64,000 nucleotides of DNA. Source: Sphingobacteruim zhuxiongii. Lineage in GTDB: Bacteria; Bacteroidota; Bacteroidia; Sphingobacteriales; Sphingobacteriaceae. The DNA lies in NCBI RefSeq assembly GCF_009557615.1, contig NZ_CP045652.1, positions 1,674,001 to 1,738,000 of the forward strand, in the 5' to 3' direction. The notes under the pieces are model-generated. The model searched no databases, had not been told where the DNA came from, and saw nothing but the letters and a program-made list of their open reading frames with translations. Of this stretch, positions 44,429 to 52,048 are shown piece after piece. The translations under genes and the position numbers were made by a program. Each line of letters starts with the position of its first letter. Position 1 is the stretch's first letter.

Positions 44429-45826
44429 ATGGTTTTCAAAAGAATAAGCATTTATCCAACTTTCCTAAGCAGTCTATTTTGTCTTTATATTTTGATGGTA
44501 ATACCAGCTAGTTTGTTTGGTAATTCGAATTCTGCGAGTCTTCAGGTGGGGATTGGCAAGAGAAATATTACGCCAAATGCAAATGTGAAAAACTGGGTGA
44601 CCGGCAAACCTTACCTAAAGATTAAAGATTCGCTATATGTAAGATCACTTGTCATCAAAGATAGCCTTAACAATACCTCAGTTATTATTTCTTGGGATCT
44701 TGTAGACGCTAATGAGTCTGCTACTGAGGAAGTCCGCAAGAAGATTACCGAAGCATTGGGCATTCCGATGAAGAATATCTTGGTGAATGCAAGTCATAAT
44801 CACTCTGCACCTTGGTCGCCAATTTATAATCGCGGTTTTCGAGGATCTGAAAATGAGACATGGTGGACTACACGATATATCTTGAATATAAACGAAGATC
44901 CACACTATATTAAATGGAAGCAACAGTTGATCAATGAAACGCTAGCGGCAACCAAAGCGGCTCTTAAATCAATGCAAGCAGCGACCATTTGGATTGGAAG
45001 GATCGATGCTTCCGAATACATGAATAATAGGAGACCACGTACACCTAAATGGGGCGTAGAAGATCCAAATACGCCAAAAGGTTATAACTACAAGCATGAG
45101 GAATGGAACCCAAAAGTATTGATGGGCGGAGCAACGTTTGGGCCAATGGATAGAGCAATGTCACTTGTTTCTTTTCGTGATCACAAAGGGAAAAACATTG
45201 CAAGTATCTTCCATCTAGCCGTGCATGCGGTAGCCATTTACCCTTATTCCGATGATATTTCGGGCGACTGGCCGAGTGCTGCTGCCAAGAAATTGAAAGG
45301 AAAAATTGACGGTGAATCTATCTTTTTGCAAGGCGCTGCCGGCGATATCAATCCTTGGCGACGAGGACCGGACGCCGTGGAGGAAATGGCAACTGGTCTT
45401 GCGGATCTAGCAGCGACTGCCTATAAATATAGTGCTAAGATATCCATGTCGCCCTTGCAAACTTTCCAACGCAAAACAAGCCTGCCTACCTCAGAGCGGG
45501 GGAAGAGTCGGACGGGTTTATCGATGCTAGAAGCGGAAGTACAAGTCATCACGTTTGGGCCATTAGCAATTGTAGGCTTACCGGGCGAACCGCTGACTTC
45601 CTTAGCGGATGAATTAAGAAAGAAATCACCTTTCCCGCAAACTTTGGTTCTTGGTTACTCGAATGGCAATGGCGTTCACTATGTCTGTATGCCAGATGAG
45701 AAACCACATGGAGGATATGAAGTAGAGGAGGGGACTTCGGGATCCGAAGTTGCTGGTTTGGAACTTGTCGATGTAGCAAACAAGATGCTACAAGAGGCTC
45801 GTGCGAATATGCAACAGGTAAAATAA
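44429..45826 (+). CDS. neutral/alkaline ceramidase N-terminal-domain protein, exported
   Basis: 465 residues with a signal peptide ending near SLFG (~31). Neutral-ceramidase family motifs: KNILVNASHNHSAP (HNHSAP 123-128, zinc His pair), SLFHLAVHAVAIYP...SGDWP, and FLQGAAGDINPWRRGP. The enzyme family hydrolyses the amide of ceramides, but the shorter Bacteroidota members lack the C-terminal Ig-like domain and their substrates are unknown; some may act on sugars. Its sister gene follows at once, with 27% or so visual similarity in motifs only. Confidence 0.8.
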   Translation: MVFKRISIYPTFLSSLFCLYILMVIPASLFGNSNSASLQVGIGKRNITPNANVKNWVTGKPYLKIKDSLYVRSLVIKDSLNNTSVIISWDLVDANESATEEVRKKITEALGIPMKNILVNASHNHSAPWSPIYNRGFRGSENETWWTTRYILNINEDPHYIKWKQQLINETLAATKAALKSMQAATIWIGRIDASEYMNNRRPRTPKWGVEDPNTPKGYNYKHEEWNPKVLMGGATFGPMDRAMSLVSFRDHKGKNIASIFHLAVHAVAIYPYSDDISGDWPSAAAKKLKGKIDGESIFLQGAAGDINPWRRGPDAVEEMATGLADLAATAYKYSAKISMSPLQTFQRKTSLPTSERGKSRTGLSMLEAEVQVITFGPLAIVGLPGEPLTSLADELRKKSPFPQTLVLGYSNGNGVHYVCMPDEKPHGGYEVEEGTSGSEVAGLELVDVANKMLQEARANMQQVK

Positions 45827-45890
45827 GCAGCCGTTACGAATGAAACAGCATTTCATGAAATGCGAGCACATGTCAAAAAGAATAATAATT

Positions 45891-47252
45891 ATGAAAACTA
45901 CAATAATCGTATCCTTGATGGTTCTAAGCGCTTTTTTATCACAAGCAAATACACGAAAGTCTATCAGCGAAGGGTGGAAAGTCGGCGTCGCAAAAGCCGA
46001 TATTACACCTAAAAATCCGATGTGGTTGGCAGGGTACGCGAGTCGAACCAAAGTATCCGAAGGCGCTATGCATCCTTTGTGGGCCAAGTGTCTCTTCTTT
46101 CAAGACGCTAAAGGAAATTCTTCAGCCTTGTTAACGCTCGATGTTGTCGGTATTAGTAGCGAATTTGGTATTGATGTTCGAACGGAAATTAGTAGAAAGA
46201 CATCGATTCCACTTTCAAATATCTTGATCAATTGCTCGCATACACATTCGGGGCCAGTCTTGGATCAAGTACTAACTAGTATATACCCGTTAAAGGAGTC
46301 CGATAAGAAGGAAATCGTTAAATACAGCAAATGGCTAAAAGAAACATTAATTGAATTGAGCCTACGCGCGCACAAGGATCTAGAGCCTGTAAACCTTTAT
46401 GCCAAAAATGGTGTTTCGAGAATCCAAGTAAACCGACGCACAAATCAGGAGAAAGATATTGACGTATTGAAAGAACTCAACGGGCCAAATGATTTCGCTG
46501 TCCCAACGATTAAAGTTGAAACCAATAAAGGGAATCTGAAGGCAGTTGTTTTCGGATATGCCTGCCATCCTACCGTTTTATCTGGATACCAATGGTCGGG
46601 CGATTATGCTGGATTTGCACAGCTAGAATTGGAGAAATTATATCCAGGAACAGCTGCACTTTTCTTTCAAGGTGCCGGAGGCGATCAAAACCCATTACCG
46701 CGAAGGACGATCCCTTTAGCCAAGCAATATGGTAAATCTTTAGCGGCCGCAGTTGAACGTGTCCTGAATGAAGAAATGACACCTTTAGCTGGTTCTTTTA
46801 AATCGTCCGCTGCAACTATCGAACTGGGGTTAAGCGCAGCACCTTCGTTATCGGAGCTCAAGCAAATCCAAAAAGAAGCCGGACAAGGTTACATTTATGA
46901 ATGGAGTTCGAATTTGATTGGACAGTATGAAGCCGGTAAGCCTTTACTCCGTAATTATCCGAATTATCCGATACAAGTCTGGGACTTCGGAGGACAAAAG
47001 ATCATTAGTCTAGGTGGTGAAATAACCATCGGCTACGCTGTTAAACTAAAGGAAAAGTATGGCGATCAAATTTTTGTTATGGGGTATACGAACGATGTGA
47101 TGGGCTATATACCGACCGAATTGATATTAGAAGAAGGCGGTTATGAAGGGGATACTTCGCAAAGAGCCTATGGTCTGCCGAGTAAATGGGCAGCGGGAAT
47201 AGAAAGTCAAATTCTATCAAAGATTAATGATTTGATGGACGCTATAAATTAA
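45891..47252 (+). CDS. neutral/alkaline ceramidase N-terminal-domain protein, second copy
   Basis: 453 residues from the ATG at 45891, which opens a signal peptide (MKTTIIVSLMVLSAFLSQAN); in-frame ATGs at 45840 and 45870 are less likely. Motifs: WLAGYASR, HTHSGP at 117-122, ACHPTVLSG, SGDYAGFAQLELE, FFQGAGGDQNPLPRR. Here the zinc and GDxxP motifs match the ceramidase family more closely than in the preceding gene. It is probably a paralogue with a related substrate. Lies 64 nt after its sister and 47 nt before the dehydrogenase gene. Confidence 0.82.
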   Translation: MKTTIIVSLMVLSAFLSQANTRKSISEGWKVGVAKADITPKNPMWLAGYASRTKVSEGAMHPLWAKCLFFQDAKGNSSALLTLDVVGISSEFGIDVRTEISRKTSIPLSNILINCSHTHSGPVLDQVLTSIYPLKESDKKEIVKYSKWLKETLIELSLRAHKDLEPVNLYAKNGVSRIQVNRRTNQEKDIDVLKELNGPNDFAVPTIKVETNKGNLKAVVFGYACHPTVLSGYQWSGDYAGFAQLELEKLYPGTAALFFQGAGGDQNPLPRRTIPLAKQYGKSLAAAVERVLNEEMTPLAGSFKSSAATIELGLSAAPSLSELKQIQKEAGQGYIYEWSSNLIGQYEAGKPLLRNYPNYPIQVWDFGGQKIISLGGEITIGYAVKLKEKYGDQIFVMGYTNDVMGYIPTELILEEGGYEGDTSQRAYGLPSKWAAGIESQILSKINDLMDAIN

Positions 47253-47299
47253 TCATACACAAGCTATTAACAATACTAAATCTAAATTTTTGCAATACG

Positions 47300-49447
47300 A
47301 TGAAGAGAATCACTATTAACTATCGCGGACTTGGCTGTCGTGCCTTTATGTTGACGTCCATGGTCGTCGGATTTTGGGCATGTAAACAGCCTAAATATCC
47401 TGGCCCGTTAACTGCGCAGGAGTCAATTGAAGCAATGAAAGTACATCCTGATTTTGAGGTTCAAATTTTTGCTACCGAGCCTCTTGTAAAAGATCCGGTA
47501 GCCATGACCTTCGATGAAAAGGGGAACGCTTATGTTGTAGAGATGGCTGATTATCCTTTTTCAGATATGGAGCCCAACCCGCCAGGCAAAGGTAATGGAC
47601 GAATTGTCTATCTAAAGGACAATGATAAAGATGGTGTGGCAGATGAGTCCATCGTATTTATCGAAGGGATATCGGAAATGACAAGCGTGATGCCTTGGAA
47701 GAATGGCTTATTAGTGACCGCTGCGCCAGATATCTTTTATCTAGAAGATACGGATGGTGATGGAAAATCAGATCATAAAGAAGTGCTTTACACGGGCTTT
47801 TTTACCAATAACTCAGAGGCACAGATTACCAACCTGACCTTTGCAATAGATAATTGGATTTATGCTTCGAACCACGGTCAAGCTGGTGAAGTTACATCGA
47901 CTCGTCAACCGGATGCTCCGGCATTATCGGTGGGTGGTGCGGACTTTCGTTTTAGATTGGATCGGGAATTGTTCGAGACTGAGACCTCGCCAGCTCAATT
48001 TGGTCAAACGCTGAATGATTGGGGGCATAGGTTTATGACTCAAAATACACTACACATTCAACAAGCTGTGATGCCGGGAAGATATATGCGAAGACATGCT
48101 TTTTTACCTTCGCTAAAAGGGGTTGAGAATATATCTGATCATGAGTTACGTATGTACCAAGAGACGCCTGCACCGTATTGGCGTGCTGAGCGTAGCCGAA
48201 GAAGGCAAGAACAATATGATGCACAGGGAAAAGGGCAGGTAGAGCATGCTGAAGGACATTTCACAGGAGCATCCGGTGGAACCGTTTATGGGGGCGATGC
48301 TTTTCCTGAGGGATTCTATGGAAACGTTTTTACTGGTGAAGTAGCCGGAAATCTGGTTCATCAAGATGTGTTAACATCGCATAAAACGAGTCCAAAGTAT
48401 ATTGCTTCGCGCGCTGCTGAAGAAAAAGAGTCGGAATTTATTTCTTCGACTGACTCCTGGTTCCGACCGACTAGTTTTGCTGTAGGACCAGACGGTAATC
48501 TCTATATGGTCGATATGTACCGCCAGCACATTGAAACCCCGATGTCTATTCCTGAGGATTTAGCTGCTGAAATGGATTATAAGCAGGGGATGGATATGGG
48601 AAGAATCTATAGAATTGTGCCCAAAAAGAAAAAGAGCCTGGATACTTCGATCAGCTCGAAAGCACAAAAAACGAATGCTGATTACGTAAAGCTGCTATCA
48701 CACGAAAGTCAATGGTGGCGCCTGCAAGCACAACGTAAGCTGGTTGAAAGTCAGGACAAAAGTGTTATTCCGAGTCTGATAGATTTATTTAATCAAAGTT
48801 CTGATGCGCGTTTTAGATTGCATGCACTTTATACCTTGGATGGTCTTGGTGCCTTAAACAATGAACTGGTGAAAAAGGCAGTCGTTGATCCGCATGCGGG
48901 TGTAAGAGAACACGCTGCGATACTTTCTGAGCGCTTTCCTGAAAACAAGCAGCTATTAGTCCAGTTGATTGACGATCAGTCGCCAAGAGTTGCTTTTCAA
49001 GCGACTTTAAGTTTAGGACAGTTTAATGATGCTATGGTTACGGATCAACTTGCGAAAGTGGCAGAGCGGAATGTGAGTGACCCTTGGTTTAGAATGGCAG
49101 TTTTAAGTGCAAATAACGGTGCTAGTGCTGATTTGCTTGACGCGTTGCGGAAGAAAAACACCTTCTTTGCAACATTTAGTGATGATAAGGGTGCCTTCAT
49201 AAAAGACTTCGCATTCGCGATAACGCGTAAGGATCAGGGAGCGGATAAATTAATAAAAGATCTAGATGCCATCGCCAAAGAAAAAGGTGAGCAGAAATGG
49301 GTGATGAGTGCCATTGAAGGTGTTTCGAAAGCGAGTGGCGACAAAGGCGTGAAAAACCAAAACTTTAAGGCAGCGTTGAAATCGGTCATGGAGTCATCTG
49401 CTGACGATAGTGTAAAAACAAAGATATCGCAACTACTTAAAATATAA
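47300..49447 (+). CDS. PVC-type membrane-bound dehydrogenase domain + HEAT repeat lipoprotein, no heme motif
   Basis: 715 residues with a lipobox-like GFWAC near residue 28. Residues ~45-450 form the beta-propeller of PVC-type dehydrogenases (FEVQIFATEPLVKDPVAMTFDEKG, NDKDGVADESIVF, GLLVTAAPDIFYLEDTDGDGK with Ca-type DxDGDG loops, ASGGTVYGGDAFP, WFRPTSFAVGPDGNLYMVDMYR). Residues ~480-620 hold HEAT-like repeats (LHALYTLDGLG, VREHAAILSERF). In most relatives a C-terminal CxxCH cytochrome follows; here there is none, and the only Cys are in the signal region. The HiPIP gene starts 6 nt downstream. Confidence 0.8.
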   Translation: MKRITINYRGLGCRAFMLTSMVVGFWACKQPKYPGPLTAQESIEAMKVHPDFEVQIFATEPLVKDPVAMTFDEKGNAYVVEMADYPFSDMEPNPPGKGNGRIVYLKDNDKDGVADESIVFIEGISEMTSVMPWKNGLLVTAAPDIFYLEDTDGDGKSDHKEVLYTGFFTNNSEAQITNLTFAIDNWIYASNHGQAGEVTSTRQPDAPALSVGGADFRFRLDRELFETETSPAQFGQTLNDWGHRFMTQNTLHIQQAVMPGRYMRRHAFLPSLKGVENISDHELRMYQETPAPYWRAERSRRRQEQYDAQGKGQVEHAEGHFTGASGGTVYGGDAFPEGFYGNVFTGEVAGNLVHQDVLTSHKTSPKYIASRAAEEKESEFISSTDSWFRPTSFAVGPDGNLYMVDMYRQHIETPMSIPEDLAAEMDYKQGMDMGRIYRIVPKKKKSLDTSISSKAQKTNADYVKLLSHESQWWRLQAQRKLVESQDKSVIPSLIDLFNQSSDARFRLHALYTLDGLGALNNELVKKAVVDPHAGVREHAAILSERFPENKQLLVQLIDDQSPRVAFQATLSLGQFNDAMVTDQLAKVAERNVSDPWFRMAVLSANNGASADLLDALRKKNTFFATFSDDKGAFIKDFAFAITRKDQGADKLIKDLDAIAKEKGEQKWVMSAIEGVSKASGDKGVKNQNFKAALKSVMESSADDSVKTKISQLLKI

Positions 49448-49453
49448 TCTGCA

Positions 49454-49822
49454 ATGGACAATAAGAAGATCGAACGAAGAGAATTTATTAAAGGCACTGT
49501 TACTTCTTCATTAGCGTTTCTAATGGGTAGCGCTTATGTTCTTACTGGATGCTCCAATACTGGAAAGCAGGCCGCTGGAAATCAGGATGCTGAAGCGGCA
49601 GTTAGTTCCTGCGACGACTATTCGAATGTAGATGAAGTAAATTTGAGAAAAAGGGAACAGCTAGGTTATGTAAAGCAAACGGTAAATCCGGAGAATAAAT
49701 GTAGTAACTGTAAGCTGTGGATTGCTCCCAAAGAAGGGCAGTCATGTGGCGGATGTTTATTGTTTAAAGGCCCGGTTTACGATGAAGGGTACTGTACCTA
49801 TTGGGCGCCTCAGGATCAATAG
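49454..49822 (+). CDS. high-potential iron-sulfur protein (HiPIP), Tat-exported
   Basis: 122 residues. The Tat motif is RREFIKGT (from residue 8) and a lipobox-like LTGC ends at 33, so it may be a Tat-exported lipoprotein. Four Cys in HiPIP spacing, CSNC (83, 86), Cys101 in CGGC and Cys114 in GYCTYW, would bind a [4Fe-4S] cluster that cycles between 3+ and 2+. HiPIPs carry electrons in the periplasm. Located 6 nt after the dehydrogenase that lacks heme, it is its probable electron acceptor. Confidence 0.85.
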   Translation: MDNKKIERREFIKGTVTSSLAFLMGSAYVLTGCSNTGKQAAGNQDAEAAVSSCDDYSNVDEVNLRKREQLGYVKQTVNPENKCSNCKLWIAPKEGQSCGGCLLFKGPVYDEGYCTYWAPQDQ

Positions 49823-49841
49823 TAAAACATAAAAACCCTGC

Positions 49842-49882
49842 AAAAAAAGAGTTCAGATGGATGACATCTGAACTCTTTTTTT
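49842..49882. terminator. terminator of the SusC-HiPIP series
   Basis: An 18-bp perfect stem (49842-49859 with 49865-49882), 5-nt loop, A-run before and T-run within and after. It lies 19 nt after the HiPIP stop. Confidence 0.9.
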
Positions 49883-50158
49883 ATATTCCATCTCTTACAA
49901 ATTCGAAAGAATATGAAGTGAAAAAATTGGAGAAGAGGAATTTGTTTATAGAGTTACGCTTGTAAACGAAATGTCTCTGTGGCGCTTGCTGTTCTTCGTG
50001 GTTTTTCCAATTTAATTGGTTATCAATCGAACTATTCTATTAATTTTTAACAGACGGAATAATTGTTAGATTAATTGAAGATATCCATATAGTGCCTGAG
50101 TCGGCAGGTATGAATATTATTTTATATCTTACGGTAACTAATTTGCCAACTATAGATC
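49883..50158. other. intergenic region before the thioredoxin-like gene
   Basis: Together with the terminator this is a 336-nt gap without a gene. It contains the promoter of the next gene; a CTAATTTGCC sequence near 50140 resembles a -7 box one base short of consensus. Nothing else recognised. Confidence 0.4.
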
Positions 50159-51601
50159 ATGATGAGAGCCTTTCTTTTACTGTTCATTTTGAATTTCCAT
50201 TTGTTTACTTTTCAAGTTGCCCTTGCGCAAAATCATCAGGATATTGGCTTAAGCACAATTGTCGTTGAATTGCGTGGAAATTATCCGAAGGACTTTAGCA
50301 TTGCGCAGTTTGGGAAAAGTGATGGTCTTCAAGGTCAAGGTATATTAAATTTAAAGAAAGTAAATGATTCAACCTATTACAGTTCATTTGACAATCCAGC
50401 TTCATCTCAATATTATCTGATTCTAAACAACAAGTATTTTACCTCCAATATTGCCCCCAATAGAAATGATACCTTGTTGTTCAATTATAAGACAAACGAC
50501 GATTTCCAAGTAGACTATTTGGGAGATGCTAAAGACATCTTTTTGCATTCTGACCAATATGCTACATTGATGAGGAACTTTTTTTTCATCAATAATGACG
50601 TGGATACCTGGACGAAGAAAGATATTGTCATCAAAAATATCGAGGATTTAATGGCGTATGTAAAGGAGCGAACAGAGAAAAAGACGATTCTTTTAGAATC
50701 GATTACAGATAATCCGTCTATACGCTCGCTTGGTATGGAAATAATTGACGTTACGGAAATGACTTACGCGATGGGGATGCATAAAAAATTGCTGGAAGGG
50801 GCGTCGCTCCAGGAGCGATTTGCTTTTTACCGCAGGATTTTCAAAGATAAAGCGGGTTTATTTACGATGAAGCGCCCCTTGTCAGAGATAGTTTTTAAAG
50901 AATTACAAAGGGACACGCTTTTGAAACTACCTGATATTTCGGCGGTAGGACCCTATGTGTATGAAAGCTACTTGAAGTCTATATTTGGAGATAGCTTAGG
51001 CGCGGATGAAGCTGAGTTTTTTGAACGCCTAATAGCAATAGCTTATCTCGAAAAGATCTATGCTAATCTTACTTTCAATGAGACCGAGAAGTTCAATATC
51101 TTAACCTACTTTCGTAGTAACGTGTATAAGTCTAATTTGATTCGGCTTTCCGATATCAACGCGAAGCAAGCCAATTCGTTGAATGTACATTATCTGCCCT
51201 TTGATGCTAAAAACTTGGATGTCTTTGATAGTATCATTTCAAAGTATAAGGGACAAGTGGTTTTGATAGATTATTGGGCGACTTGGTGCGGACCCTGCAT
51301 CGCTTCATTTGAAGAGATCAAACCTCTCAAAGAAAAGTATAAAGATAACAAGGATGTCGTTTTTCTATATCTGACAGACGAAAGCTCAAACTATAATCTA
51401 TGGAAAGGTTTTCTCGATAAATTATCAGGTGAGCACTACTATATTACGAAAGCACAGCTTAATGTAATCTTTGAAAAAAATAAGTTTAATGCTATTCCGC
51501 ATTATATGTTGATTGACCGTACGGGGACGATAAAGCATTCTGAAACCTATCCTAAAGAAATTGCGAAAACTTTAACGGAGTGGATTGATAATTCGCTGTA
51601 G
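50159..51601 (+). CDS. TlpA/ResA-like thioredoxin-fold protein, exported
   Basis: 480 residues with a signal peptide ending at VALAQ (~24). The N-terminal ~340 residues are a large variable domain found in Bacteroidota TlpA-like proteins (possibly DUF4369-related at the start). The C-terminal ~135 residues are a thioredoxin fold with the redox motif WCGPC (in VLIDYWATWCGPCI) and a cis-Pro at NAIPHYM. Likely reduces or isomerises disulfides in the periplasm. Monocistronic. Confidence 0.85.
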   Translation: MMRAFLLLFILNFHLFTFQVALAQNHQDIGLSTIVVELRGNYPKDFSIAQFGKSDGLQGQGILNLKKVNDSTYYSSFDNPASSQYYLILNNKYFTSNIAPNRNDTLLFNYKTNDDFQVDYLGDAKDIFLHSDQYATLMRNFFFINNDVDTWTKKDIVIKNIEDLMAYVKERTEKKTILLESITDNPSIRSLGMEIIDVTEMTYAMGMHKKLLEGASLQERFAFYRRIFKDKAGLFTMKRPLSEIVFKELQRDTLLKLPDISAVGPYVYESYLKSIFGDSLGADEAEFFERLIAIAYLEKIYANLTFNETEKFNILTYFRSNVYKSNLIRLSDINAKQANSLNVHYLPFDAKNLDVFDSIISKYKGQVVLIDYWATWCGPCIASFEEIKPLKEKYKDNKDVVFLYLTDESSNYNLWKGFLDKLSGEHYYITKAQLNVIFEKNKFNAIPHYMLIDRTGTIKHSETYPKEIAKTLTEWIDNSL

Positions 51602-52048
51602 GCACTGGGAGTGAAGAGGGGGGGATCTTTCTAATGGATAACAAAAGCTCATAATTTATCAAAAAGTAAAATTTCGAAAAAATGGTAGAAATCCATCTTT
51701 TAATCGAAAGTTAGCTTTTTATATCAACACAGCCCATCTTAATTGTAATGTAATAAGAGCACGTTAATATTGTTCTGTTCCTTATATCTCTAATTAGGCA
51801 GTGTTTTTGATGTACTTTTCTTAACAAGTCAAATTAGCTCGGAAGATTCGATACTTAGCTATCGACTGAATGATTATTAATTTTCGACGCTATAAGAAAT
51901 TAGATTGACGCTGCTTTACGCTGAGGATTTCTCTAATTTTGCTCGGAATTTTATAGTTTTGAATTTCGCTTGATTGGAGAGTAAATAATATCATAAAGAT
52001 ACAGTCAGTGAAGGGAATTTTGGTTAAGAAAAGAAATACCTACGAACG
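51602..52048. other. intergenic region before the TPR protein gene
   Basis: 447 nt with no gene seen. It contains an inverted repeat AAATTAGA (51897-51904) / TCTAATTT (51932-51939) whose right arm overlaps the -7 box TAATTTTG. Confidence 0.45.
51934..51941 (+). promoter_or_regulatory. -7 promoter box TAATTTTG
   Basis: Exact TAnnTTTG, 107 nt before the TPR gene start. A TTGAC lies 26 nt upstream, further than the usual -33 distance. The right arm of an inverted repeat overlaps the box, so it may be controlled. Confidence 0.45.
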
